Source: Dryomyza anilis | Taxonomy: Eukaryota > Arthropoda > Insecta > Diptera > Dryomyzidae | NCBI GenBank assembly: GCA_951804985.1 | Contig: OX638135.1 | Coordinates: forward strand, 36,352,032-36,416,031 | Direction: 5' to 3' | Length of the DNA: 64,000 nt | Shown here: one piece after another, positions 26,115 through 36,614 of the stretch | Layout: each line of letters begins with the position of its first letter | How positions within the stretch are numbered: the first letter of the stretch is position 1 | Position numbers and translations under genes: made by a program | Notes under the pieces: generated by a model | The model's database searches: none | What the model was told of the DNA's origin: nothing | What the model saw: only the letters and a program-made list of their open reading frames with translations

Positions 26115-26184
26115 CCTGTGTTGTGTTTTAAATTTGTTGTCGGCTCTCTTCCAAATATAGTACATCGAAAAAACCTTTTAACTT

Positions 26185-26285
26185 GAAACCGGTATACCGA
26201 AACCGTTCCGTTTTAAAACCTTAAAATCGAAACCGTAACCGAAACGAGGAAGAAAAGGGAAATCGAAACCGTTATTCTTTTAGGT
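26185..26285. repeat. degenerate AAACCG-rich simple repeat
   Basis: Repeated AAACCG or AACCGAAACC motifs directly after hammerhead repeat copy B. A related ACCGGAAC patch lies at 18231-18365. Confidence 0.6.
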
Positions 26286-26429
26286 TTCCATCCTTGATTG
26301 TAAGTAGTTTCAACACTTTATATAATAATTGCGTTTACAGTTTTTTTGGAAAAATAGTTTTAAACACAACTATAACACCTTGCTACAAAAATTAAGAACA
26401 AATTTTGCACACTTAAAAATATAGATATG

Positions 26430-27080
26430 TACTTAAAACTACAGACCAATCCAAGGATATGTGCGTTCACCGTTTTTCTGGATCAATTCGTTTGCGGTTT
26501 TGAATTTCTATACGGGTTTAAATGCATTTGAAGTGCAAGTGCATATCACTTTTTAATATTTAGAAAAGTTTTTATTTCTGTGCGTCACTTTTAAAAACCA
26601 TGGATGGCATCTTGTAGCAGAAACCTCATAGATGATGAATTCCAAAAACGATTCACGATTACGATTCGTGGAATTACGTATACAATAATTCTAATTAATG
26701 TTATATTGATGGATTTAAAATCTAATGTCATTTACAACGAGAATTTTATGATTTTTTAAATACAAGTAAATTCCGTATACGAATTGATATCGCGAATCAG
26801 TTTTCGAACTCATCATCTGTGAGGTTTCTGCTACAAGATCCCATCCATGGTTTTTAAAAGTGAAGAGAAAAAATATAATACTTTCAAATATTAAAAAGTA
26901 ATATGCACTTCAAATGAATGTAAAACCCGGATGCGAATTGATACCACGAAGCGGTTATCGAATTCACGATCAAGGGGATTCTGGTACAAGATGCATTTAA
27001 TTGTTTTTGAAAGTGACGCAAAAAATATTTTTTTTTTAATTTCTTTCAAAATATGGTACACACATGCACTTTAAATCAGA
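26430..27080. repeat. inverted repeat around 26715, followed by a diverged third arm
   Basis: The CACTTTTAAAAACCATGGAT stretch at 26586-26605 and its continuation GATCTTGTAGCAGAAACCTCA (one base differs) recur inverted at about 26818-26862. Arms extend outward to ATTTGAAGTGCA on both sides (about 200 bp). A third, more diverged copy follows to 27080. The outermost left sequence (GACCAATCCAAGGATATGTG) recurs inverted at 27875-27900. Confidence 0.65.
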
Positions 27081-27081
27081 G

Positions 27082-27830
27082 CTCTCAATTACCCGGGTAC
27101 CCGGGTTTTTCGCGCTACCCAGGTAAGACCCCAGTAGTTCAAATACTCGAAAAACCCGGGTATTAAATGTTCGAACTACCCGGGTAATTTGTTCGTTCGT
27201 TTGTTGGAGCTATTCGTGTAGCACGTTTGTTCGAGTAGCTCGATTTCTCGTTCGTTGTTCGAGTAGCTCGATTGCTCGATCGTTGTTCGAGCTTCGAGTA
27301 GCTCGTTCGTTCTTTCGTTTGTTCGATTGACGATTGTTCATTTTATCGCTTGTTAATTTGTCTGTCCGTTCGTTTGCTTGATGTGAGAGTTGGTCGGAAG
27401 TGGTCGGAAAAATGTGGGTGGACAAAAGTGGGTGGGTGGGCAAAAGTGGGCGGAAAGTGATAAAAAGACTGACAAAAATTTTATTGCAGAAATCGGTAGC
27501 AGACATCGAGGGAAATCGAATGGTACCACTCTCAGTGGTCCCTGATCCCCAGAAGTCCGCAAACGAACGGACAGTGAAATTAACAAGCGATCAAATGAAC
27601 AATCGTCAATCGAACAAACGAACGAACGAGCTACTCGAAGCTCGAACAACGATCGAGCAATCGAGCTACTCGAACAAACGAGCTACTCGAATTGCTCGAA
27701 CAAACTACCCGGGTTTTGCGAACTACCCGGGTAGCTCGAACATTTAATACCCGGGTTTTTCGAGTATTTGAACTACCCGGGTATTACCCGGGCCTTCGAG
27801 CGCCCGTATGAAATCGAGAGCTCTGCTCTA
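27082..27830. repeat. inverted-repeat element rich in ACCCGGGT palindromes
   Basis: Both ends carry CAGAGCTCTC-type sequence, then clusters of the 8-bp palindrome ACCCGGGT (four on the left, at least four on the right) spaced by GTTCGAACTACC and ACTCGAAAAA segments, then CGAGTAGCTCG repeats. The arms face each other around about 27470. No coding capacity. A half-copy of the right arm recurs at 30640-30895. Confidence 0.7.
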
Positions 27831-27936
27831 AATGCATTTTAAAACCGAAAACGAATTGATCCAGAAAAACGGTGAACGCACATATCCTTGGATTGGTCTC
27901 TAGTTTCACGTACATGTGGATTTTTCCAGTGTGCAC

Positions 27937-28613
27937 TAGGGATGTCGATCCCGGAACGTTTTCGCAATCCCGGGATTTCGGGATTTCAAAATTACGATCC
28001 CGGGATTTCCACAAATGAAATCAGTATTATTTAAAGCATTTAAAATACTAACTTTAAGGTTTTCAAACGCCTTTAAATATAAAATTACTTGTACTAAGCT
28101 GAACACAGCTGTGGTAAAAAGTGTTAACCTTTATTCGATCTTAGGGTGAAATTTTATACTGTTAACTGGATTCGATCGAGTAAATATTTTACGTTATGTT
28201 CCATTATTACGCTGTCCAAGAAAATAGTATTATTATTATATTTGATAAGTAGCAGGAATATTTGTATACATTTGTGGAAGAGTTTTAACAAATTTAAAAC
28301 AAATTACATTTTTTTTTATAATTTTTCACTTTTGTTATAAATATTTATTATATTTAAACAATGCCAATATTTGATTAAACGCGAAAAATCGTTTCCAAAA
28401 GTTATTCAAAAAATAACCAAACTTTTTTATTCTGATTATAAAACTTTCGAAATACCCACTTTCTGAATTACTAAAAGAACAACGTAACCAATATTTTCAA
28501 ACTTTGAAATTTAATATAAAATGACGTCATTTTCGTCTAATATTCTTTAGATTTCAAATACAGAAAAAGGTACTTTAATGATATTTTTTTAATATTTTTA
28601 ATGTGTAACTTTA
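27937..28613 (+). mobile_element. 5' part of a hAT-type element (duplicate of 31014-31690)
   Basis: Starts TAGGGATGTCGATCCCGG directly after GTGTGCAC (27929-27936), the same 8-bp target copy that flanks the full element at 31014. Sequence from about 27560 to 28613, including DNA upstream of the target site, matches 30640-31690 closely, so this is a segmental duplicate and not a second insertion. It is truncated near 28613. Confidence 0.75.
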
Positions 28614-29384
28614 ACCCCCCTTTTGGGGGTCATGGACCACTCCAAAGCAGGGACTGTAATAGTTACGAGTAATATACAAAAAAATCAAAATTAAAAATAA
28701 TTTTTGAAAAAAACTTTTTTTTGTTCAGTAATAACGATTATTCTTGATTTTTAAAATTTTGCTCAGAAATAAAAGTCAAATTTCAATTTTTATTTTCAAA
28801 TTCAAAAATAAAAATTTAAAATTAATTTTTATTTTTTTTTTTGCTCGAGAATAACGATTATTTTTGATTTGTACTTTTTTTTACTCAAAAATAAAAATTA
28901 GGGTGCGGAGCTTTGTGCGTAATTTGTTGCGCAGCAAAAATGATGTTCGGACGATGAAAACGATAGACTCAAATACAAATTTGGGTCATGTTAGTGAACA
29001 CCTTCGATGGTCCACGTTGGATTGTGGTCAGTATTAACATTAATATGGGCCAGCAATAGGTAAAACTTGAAAACAAATTTCATTAAGAAAAAAAATTCTT
29101 TGTCATTGAATGTATAACAACTAGGAAGGTCAGGAAATCTAATGTTGCATGTTTGAAATCTATGGATGCATGCATAACACTCTAATTTTAATATAATATT
29201 AATATAGTTATTTTGTAATTGGAAATTGAAGTACGGATGCATTCAATAACAGACCATGTAGGAACTGCCGTACTTGACAACGTGGCCAATGCTTAGCCAA
29301 CCTTGAGCTTCCAAGTCATGGTTCATAAGTATTCGTCTAAGACTCGGCCAACCCTGATTAGCCAAGTTAATTAGACTTTCATCG

Positions 29385-29470
29385 GTGATTTATCTATACG
29401 GCATTGTAGTCAGAGAGCTCGGCCTACATTCTTATAGGATTGTAGTGCCAAACTATTATTATTATATGCA
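29385..29470 (+). repeat. diverged 3' end of the tRNA-derived SINE
   Basis: AGAGAGCTCGGCC, TTCT.ATAGGA.TGTAG and GCCAAACTATTATTATTAT match the last about 80 bp of the SINE copies at 34.0, 46.5 and 56.5 kb, with several substitutions. Confidence 0.65.
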
Positions 29471-29504
29471 AGGGATATACTCATCCAGGTGTGTCATTTT
29501 ACTA

Positions 29505-29785
29505 TATTTTTGGGTAAATCTGTTCCAGTGGGATTACAAAAGCACCCAAGTACGTCATTGGAACTTTGTTGGGTGAATCGGCTCCACAAAAGTATCCTAG
29601 TGCGTCCTTAGAACTTTTTTGGTTGTATCTGTTTCACTGGGATTATAACTTTGTAGGGTGAATCGGTTCCACAAAAGCACCCGAGTGCGTCCTTTGAACT
29701 TTTTTGGGTGAATCTGTTCCAGTGGGATTATAAAAGCACCCGAGTGCGTCATTGGAACTTTTTTGGGTGAATCTGTTTTGGTAGT
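29505..29785. repeat. irregular tandem repeat, 36-60 bp units
   Basis: Five units of GGAACTTTTTTGGGTGAATC followed by TGTTCCAGTGGGATTA and AAAGCACCCGAGTGCGTC, with internal deletions between units. Non-coding. Confidence 0.8.
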
Positions 29786-29794
29786 AGGTCATCC

Positions 29795-29995
29795 TGTAGC
29801 GTCGGTGGCTTGATTGGTTTGTGCGTCAACATCAAAAATAAAAATGATTATTACTTCGCTACCTCTTGGCTAACCTACGAGAGTAAAACATTACTAACAT
29901 AAGCTCTTTAAGCGGATTTAAACTACATTAACCATTAACCACTTTGCGTACAAATATAACACACACATCTCGGACAAATTATTATTATTAACGCT
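29795..29995 (+). repeat. diverged body of the tRNA-derived SINE
   Basis: GCTACCTCTTGGCTAACCTA, CGAGAGTAAAACATT, GTACAAATATAACAC and a terminal ATTATTATT match the SINE body and tail. The tRNA-like head is almost unrecognisable (GTAGCGTCGGTGGCTTGATT). Confidence 0.55.
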
Positions 29996-30284
29996 GACCA
30001 CCATCACACGTGAGCCATCGAAACTGTTCACTAACATCGCTCAAAATAGTTTTAGAGTCTATCGTTTCCATCGCATCATTTCCATTTTTGCTGCACAACA
30101 AATTGAGCACAACGCCTCGCACCCTAATTTTTATTTTTGAGTAAAAAAAGTATAAATCAAAAAATAATCGTTAAAAAAATCAAAAAATAAAAATCACTGC
30201 AAATTTCAATTCTGCATGCGAAAATATTTAATTCTGCATTCCCAAACCTGCGTACCTATTTTATAACACGTTGATTTTTTTCAT

Positions 30285-30640
30285 TAAAAAGAATAAGAAT
30301 AACCGTTATTTACGGTCTCTGCTCCAAAGGGTACTAATAGCATTCTAATGGTGTCCGCTATCGATTGGACCACTCCAAAGGGTACCATTAGTCTTCTAAT
30401 GAGGTTCGCTATCCATTTCCGCACTAACATTTTTTTGGCCAAAAAGTTGTTTTTGACCCTTTTTTGGGGGTCAGGGACCACTGAGAGTGGTACCATTCGA
30501 TTTCCCTCGATTTCTGCTATCGATTTCTGCAATAAAATTTGTTATGGTCTTTTTATCACTTTCCGCCCAATTTTACCCACCCACCCACTTTTGTCCACTC
30601 ACATTTTTCCAACCACTTCCGACCAACTCCCACATCAAGC
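30285..30640. repeat. repeats inverted relative to 27390-27545
   Basis: GGGTCAGGGACCACTGAGAG, TGGTACCATTCGATTTCCCT and the CCACCCACTTTTGTCCA stretch are the reverse complement of the segment at 27390-27545. Two shorter related units (CTCCAAAGGGTACYA) precede them at 30320-30410. Confidence 0.65.
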
Positions 30641-31013
30641 AAACGAACGGACAGACAAATTAACAATCGTCAATCGAACAAACGAACGAACGAGCTACTC
30701 GAAGCTCGAACAACGATCGAGCAATCGAGCTACTCGAACAAACGAGCTACTCGAATAGATCGAACAAACGAACGAACAAACTACCCGGGTTTTGCGAACT
30801 ACCCGGGTAGCTCGAACATTTAATAGCCGTGTTTTTCGATTATTTGAACTACCCGGGTATTACCCGGGCCTTCGAGCGCCCTTATGAAGTCGAGAGCTCT
30901 GCTTTAAATGCAATTTAAAACCGCAAACGAATTGATCCAGAAAAACGGTGAATGCACATATCCTTGGATTGGTCTCTAGTTTCACGTACGTGTGGATTTT
31001 TTCCAGTGTGCAC

Positions 31014-33711
31014 TTGGGATGTCGATCCCGGGACGTTTTCGCAATCCCGGGATTTCGGGATTTCAAAATTACGATCCCGGGATTTCCACAAATGAAATCA
31101 GTATTATTTAAAGCATTTAAAATACTAACTTTAAGGTTTTCAAACGCCTTTAAATATAAAATTACTTGTACTAAGCTGAACACAGCTGTGGTAAAAAGTG
31201 TTAACCTTTATTCGATCTTAGGGTGAAATTTCCTACTGCTAACTAGATACGATCGAGTAAATATTTTACGTTATGTTCCATTATTACGCTGTCCAACAAA
31301 ATAGTATTATTATTATATTTGCAGGAATATTTGAATACATTTGTGGCAGAGTTTTAACAAATTCAAAACAAATTAAAAAAATGTCCCTTTTGTTATAAAT
31401 ATTTATTATATTTAAACAATACCAATATTTGATTAAACGCGAAAAATCGTTTCCTAAAGTTATTCAAAAAATAACCAAACTTTTTTTTATTCTGATTGTA
31501 AAACTTTCGAAATACCCACTTTCTGTATTACTAAAAGAACAACGTAACGAATATTTTCAAACTTTGAAATTAATATAAAATGACGTCACTTTTGTCTAAT
31601 ATACTTTCGTTTTCAAATACAGAAAGAGGCACTTAATTAAACATTTAATGATAATTTTTTAATATTTTTAATGTTAAACTTTAAAATTTTTTAAAATAAG
31701 TTGTAGTTCTTAATTATATAAAATAAGTGATGTATCGATAATATTGTTGAGTTTGTTTTGTTTGCGACATTTCATTAATTTCGAAACAAATCATTTGACT
31801 TTGGATTGTAATTGAATAACAATTAAAAAAAAAATCGTTATCTGAATTAAAATTTTATGTCACTTGACTTTGAAACTTATAAATTTGTTTAAAATTACGT
31901 CCCTTTCGTCTAATATTTATTTTTTATAAAATATAGAAATAGGCACTAAATTAATAAAAACCAGTTTTGAAAGTTAGATCACATGGGAAATTTTAAAGTA
32001 GGTGTAATTATGATAGTTAGGATTATCAAAATTATAGTCGGTCTAAGCCGACTATAATACCCTACACATATGTGTGGTTACCATTCAAAGTGATATATAG
32101 GTCACCAGTGTATACGAATCCTGAAAATAACTACAAACATTCAATCGCTGAAGAATTTCCATTCATTTAATACCCATATTTACAAATGGGTAGGTGTACC
32201 GAATTTCGATTTTTTTTTGTGAACCACAAGTCTTTTCGCCGGGAAATATTATTATCATGTATTTGAGCATGATGTCAATATATAATTGACCAAAAAAGTT
32301 TCCCTAAGCACGTATACATAAAAATTGATCTTTATATGTACATTTTATATGAGGTATTTGAACATAAGTGGTCGGATCATAGGTCACAATGGACCGATCT
32401 CGCCAATTTTTTCGCACATACAACGTAGGTATATTAGTAATCTAAGTTATAAGTTTCATTTATCTAGCTCTTTAATTTTAAAAGTAGTACGGATTTCAAC
32501 AGACAGACGGACAGACAGACAGACAGCCGGACAGACGGACATCGCTAAATCGACTCAGGAGGTCATGCTGATCAAGAATATATATACTTTTCCATACCGG
32601 AGGTGCTTCCTTCCAAACTGAATATACCCTTTCACTCTTAGTGTAGGGTATAAAAACTAAATATTATAAGTGAAATAAGTAATTGAAGAGTGGGTGCAAT
32701 AAGAGTGTTATGTGAAAAAGTAAGTTTTGAGATATTTGAGTTTAAATTATTGGAATGTTTGCATCTCATAAATTAATGAACCGATATTATTAGTTCAAAA
32801 TTTTCATCAAAAATACTATATTAAATAAAGAACAAAATGTTACTTGTTAAATTTAAATATGCAAAATTTACAATATCAGAAAATTTAAATTTAACAAGTA
32901 CAAAAAATGTTGCTTTTATTTAATTTAGTATATATAACAGGGTCGTAACTGGGGTTAAAAAGGGATACATGACGCTACATAACAATGCATAGAAAGTCTT
33001 TTTTCTACTAGTCTTTTATTCATACAATATTTCACTTTTGAAAAACATTTAATTTATTTTGCTTATATTTCGCAAATAAAATTTTTCACGCATAAAAGCA
33101 AATTTGTATATTGTAGAGCAAGGTGTTATTGTCTAATATCGAAAAGCTACTTTCAGTATTTTCTTTTGTTGAATTTTAAAAATACAGGGACCAAAATAAT
33201 GGTTCATTAAAAAATTGGCTGTATTTTGAAAACTAGAGCCAAATTTTAAAAACTTATACCATTTTCAGAATCGGTGCCATAAATGTATCCAATATTTGTT
33301 GAACTTTTACTACACCAAACTTATTGTAGGATAGTTTAGTTAAAAATAAATTATAAGAAGGAATTAGATTCATCGAACGATGGTGGAAGCATTTACGTTA
33401 TGTTGTTTTTAATAATGTATACAAAATTTACATTTAGTTTATTTCATATTTAGAAAAGAAATAATATAGATAATATAGATCAAAATAAAAGACAATAAGA
33501 ATATTTTAATAATATGTTAGTGCCTTAGTTTAATATTACCCATTGACACAGTGAATATATGCATGATTGTTTATTTTATTTTCATAAATAGCAGCACTTT
33601 TAATACTATTTATAGCATTTTTCTAATCCCGAAAATCCCGGGATTTCAGTTTTGAATCCCGGGATTATTTTGGGACTGATTTTAGGCTCAATCCCGGGAT
33701 CGACATACCTA
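31014..33711 (+). mobile_element. hAT-type non-autonomous DNA transposon, 2.7 kb, with 8-bp target duplication
   Basis: Left end TTGGGATGTCGATCCCGGGA and right end (reverse complement) TAGGTATGTCGATCCCGGGA match at 18 of 20 positions. GTGTGCAC flanks both sides (31006-31013 and 33712-33719), an 8-bp target duplication as in hAT transposons. Both subterminal regions are full of CCCGGGAT. No transposase frame is visible. About 690 bp of it is a later mini-me-like insertion (31965-32655). Confidence 0.83.
31965..32655 (+). mobile_element. mini-me-like element, copy 4, inside the hAT-type element
   Basis: Same structure as the copy at 15803-16490: hairpin ATAGTCGG-TCTAAG-CCGACTAT at 32034-32055, TACCCTACACATATGTG, ACAGACAGACGG microsatellite, TATATATACTTTTCCATACC and GTGTAGGGTATAAAAA at the end. 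It lacks the GTGTTACAAACGGCGTACC block present in copy 3. Confidence 0.8.
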
Positions 33712-33719
33712 GTGTGCAC

Positions 33720-34006
33720 GGTGTAATCCCCGACAATTCGAGAGCAATTTTCTTAAAATCGTTACGTAATAAGAAATACTGAGTATGCAGTCAAAATCAG
33801 CAGCCGCGAATTATATAGAATTAAAATTTTTTTCTCGTTTTGTTGAGTAATGTCATTATACATATTAATATTTAATTGGTTCGATTTACTATTTTTTCGG
33901 TCACTGCAATTTTATCCGTCGTTTTCCATTAGATTTGTCTATCTTTTTCTTTATGTATAAATCGATATCAGTCGAAAACGAACAATTGTGTTACGTTTTT
34001 GAACGT
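33720..34006. other. no gene recognised
   Basis: AT-rich flank of the hAT-type element. Nothing identified. Confidence 0.4.
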
Positions 34007-34334
34007 ATCGTAGCCGCGGTATCGTAGCCGCGGTAGCTCAGTGGTTAGTGCGTTGGACTGCGAGCCGAGAGGTCCCCGATTCAAGCCTGGACTGGGGCTA
34101 ACAACATCTTTTCATAAAAACATGTTTCTATGCCGCGCTACCTCTCGTCAGTAAATGGCAAAACTACGAGAGTAAAACCATTGCCTATGAAAAGCTCTCA
34201 CCCTCCGTTCAGATTTGGCAATAAACTGTAGGTTCCACTTTGAGTACAAATATAACACGCACAATTCAAAATGGTGAGAGAGCTCGGCCGAAGTTCTATA
34301 CAGGACTGTAGCGCCAAATTATTATTATTATTAT
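34007..34334 (+). mobile_element. tRNA-derived SINE, copy 1
   Basis: The tRNA-like head has A box TAGCTCAGTGG (34034-34044) and B box GATTCAAGCC (34078-34087). The unrelated body includes GCGCTACCTCTCGTCAGTAA and GAGAGAGCTCGGCCGAAGTT, and the tail is (ATT)n. A 14-bp tandem duplication (ATCGTAGCCGCGGT) lies at the 5' end. It is not a functional tRNA gene: the body is appended and the anticodon arm pairs poorly. Confidence 0.85.
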
Positions 34335-34464
34335 CTATCTATATACTATCGAGCTAACGATGTAAGTCGGTATCAGTCGAAAACGAGAAATATTACTGAT
34401 TAAATTAAAAGAAAAACATTTTTAAATTAATCGATTTGATTAATTACCAATATTGCTAAAGACT

Positions 34465-34604
34465 ATGGCGCGTAACTATAGTCACTTTTAAACTGGAGTT
34501 TATTTTAATGTATAGCTTTTTGACATTTATTTTCATAGAAAAACTGTCAAAAAAGTCGTAATTAAATTTAAGCTCCAGCTTAATTTTGACTATTGTTACG
34601 GGCT
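34465..34604. mobile_element. 140-bp MITE
   Basis: Inverted ends of about 40 bp: TGGCGCGTAACTATAGTCA at the left and, reversed, AGCCCGTAACAATAGTCA at the right, both followed by a CTGGAG block. The GCCCGTAAC tip is shared with the MITE at 10984, suggesting one TIR family. The target duplication is at most TA. Confidence 0.65.
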
Positions 34605-34837
34605 TATGTATATATGTATTTACTTACCCAATAAGTGGAGTTTTTAGATTTAGGAATCCATTTAATTTTCGATTAATATTATTTTGAATAGGTGTTGCCG
34701 CTGATATTTGCTGTGGTTTTGTTGGCTGCACGGGTACCTCCTGTTGCATTTCCAGTGTAGTTGACTGTGGTAGTCTATGTTCGGTTATATAAATATATCA
34801 ATGTGTGATTTTATTAAAATAAATTCTATTTTTTTAT

Positions 34838-35639
34838 TATAATATAATATAATATAATATAATATAATATAATATAATATAATATAATATAATATAATAT
34901 AATATAATATAATATAATATAATATAATATAATATAATATAATATAATATAATATAATATAATATAATATAATATAATATAATATAATATAATATAATAT
35001 AATATAATATAATATAATATAATATAATATAATATAATATAATATAATATAATATAATATAATATAATATAATATAATATAATATAATATAATATAATAT
35101 AATATAATATAATATAATATAATATAATATAATATAATATAATATAATATAATATAATATAATATAATATAATATAATATAATATAATATAATATAATAT
35201 AATATAATATAATATAATATAATATAATATAATATAATATAATATAATATAATATAATATAATATAATATAATATAATATAATATAATATAATATAATAT
35301 AATATAATATAATATAATATAATATAATATAATATAATATAATATAATATAATATAATATAATATAATATAATATAATATAATATAATATAATATAATAT
35401 AATATAATATAATATAATATAATATAATATAATATAATATAATATAATATAATATAATATAATATAATATAATATAATATAATATAATATAATATAATAT
35501 AATATAATATAATATAATATAATATAATATAATATAATATAATATAATATAATATAATATAATATAATATAATATAATATAATATAATATAATATAATAT
35601 AATATAATATAATATAATATAATATAATATAATATAATA
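34838..35639. repeat. AATAT satellite, array 1 (left of Helitron)
   Basis: About 160 units of AATAT with no interruption visible. AATAT is a well-known Drosophila satellite. The reverse strand has no stop in any frame, which creates long IILYY reading frames of no meaning. The 34605-34837 stretch before it holds nothing recognisable. Confidence 0.97.
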
Positions 35640-35660
35640 TCCTATTAATATAATAAATCT

Positions 35661-35730
35661 GTTTGTTCGTTTGTACGTTTGTACGTTTGTACGTTTGTAC
35701 GTTTGTACGTTTGTACGTTTGTACGTTTGT
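35661..35730. repeat. TTTGTACG 8-bp repeat, about 8 units
   Basis: Perfect GTTTGTAC units close to the Helitron 5' end, running into the first 281-bp repeat at GTTTGTTCCGC. Confidence 0.9.
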
Positions 35731-36565
35731 TCCGCTTCTTCGTCTGAACGGCTGATCCGATTTCCATGAAATTTTTACCACAGATGCGGTATGGTCTGGA
35801 AGGAATGATAGGCTATATATGGGCGGGATTGGACAAAGAGGCGTGGCACCTCCCATACAACCTAAACTTTCAATGCGATATAACTCGGCACTTTCACCAC
35901 CTACGAACATGAAACAAAAAACTCAAATACAAAAAAAAAATAAAAACAAAAAAGCAAAAGCACAAAACAAAACAAAAGCAAAAATACAAAAACAAAAGCA
36001 ATCACGTTTGTTCCGCTTCTCCGTCTAAACGGCTGATCCGATTGTCTTGAAATTTTTACTACAGATGCAGTATGGTCTGGAAGGAATGATAGGCTATATA
36101 TGGGCGGGATTGGACAAAGAGGCGTGGCACCTCCCATACAACCTAAACTTTCAATGCGATATAACTCGGCACTTTCACCACCTACGAACATGAAACAAAA
36201 AACTCAAATACAAAAAAAAAATTAAAAACAAAAAAGCAAAAGCACAAAAAAAAACAAAAGCAAAAATACAAAAACAAAAGCAATCACGTTTGTTCCGCTT
36301 CTCCGTCTAAACGGCTGATCCGATTTTCTTGAAATTTTTACCACAGATGCGGTATGGTCTGGAAGGAATGATAGGCTATATATGGGCGGGATTGGACAAA
36401 GAGGCGTGGCACCTACCATGCAACCTAAACACGATATAACTCGGCACTTTCACCAGCTACGAACATGAAACAAAAAACTCAAATACAAAAAAAAAAATTT
36501 AAAAACAATAAAGCAAAAGCACAACACAAAACAAAAGCAAAAATACAAAAACAAAACCAATCACA
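35725..36565 (+). repeat. 281-bp tandem repeat, 3 units, in the Helitron
   Basis: Units start at 35725, 36006 and 36288 with GTTTGTTCCGCTTCT and contain CTGATCCGATT, GGTATGGTCTGGAAGGAATG, ATATATGGGCGGGATTGG and a long A/C-rich AAACAAAAGC tail. The unit resembles the 5' subterminal part of insect Helitrons (from memory). The third unit has an internal deletion near 36430. Confidence 0.9.
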
Positions 36566-36614
36566 TAAAACCACAATCCAAACTAAATGAATACCAAAAA
36601 AATGAAAGAAAAAG

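Larger units (their letters stand above)
24760..26165 (+). mobile_element. tRNA-like SINE-type repeat with hammerhead, copy B, split by a palindromic element
   Basis: The 5' part (24760-24860) has an A-box-like TGGTTCAGTTG at 24768-24778 and a B-box-like AGTTCGAGCCC at 24829-24839, ending at GAATTCGTAT. The 3' part resumes at 26022 and runs through AATACGTCATCACACAAA, the hammerhead and TGTCGGCTCTCTTC. Removing 24861-26021 restores the order seen in copy A, so the palindromic element inserted into this repeat. Confidence 0.65.
28838..30175. mobile_element. 1.3-kb inverted-repeat element with about 170-bp ends
   Basis: Left end 28838-29015 (TACTCAAAAATAAAAATTAG, AACGATAGACTC, GTTAGTGAACA) recurs inverted at about 30005-30170, with roughly a fifth of positions differing. 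The interior holds old SINE fragments and an irregular tandem repeat. No coding capacity. Confidence 0.65.

Noticed and set aside
34034..34090. A tRNA gene at the SINE heads (also 46529, 46250, 56805)
   Set aside because: A and B boxes are good, but the anticodon arm pairs poorly and the sequence continues into a shared non-tRNA body with an ATT tail and target duplications; these are SINEs.
35661..35730. CRISPR-like array in the 8-bp and 15-bp repeats
   Set aside because: The repeats are directly adjacent without spacers, in a eukaryotic transposon.
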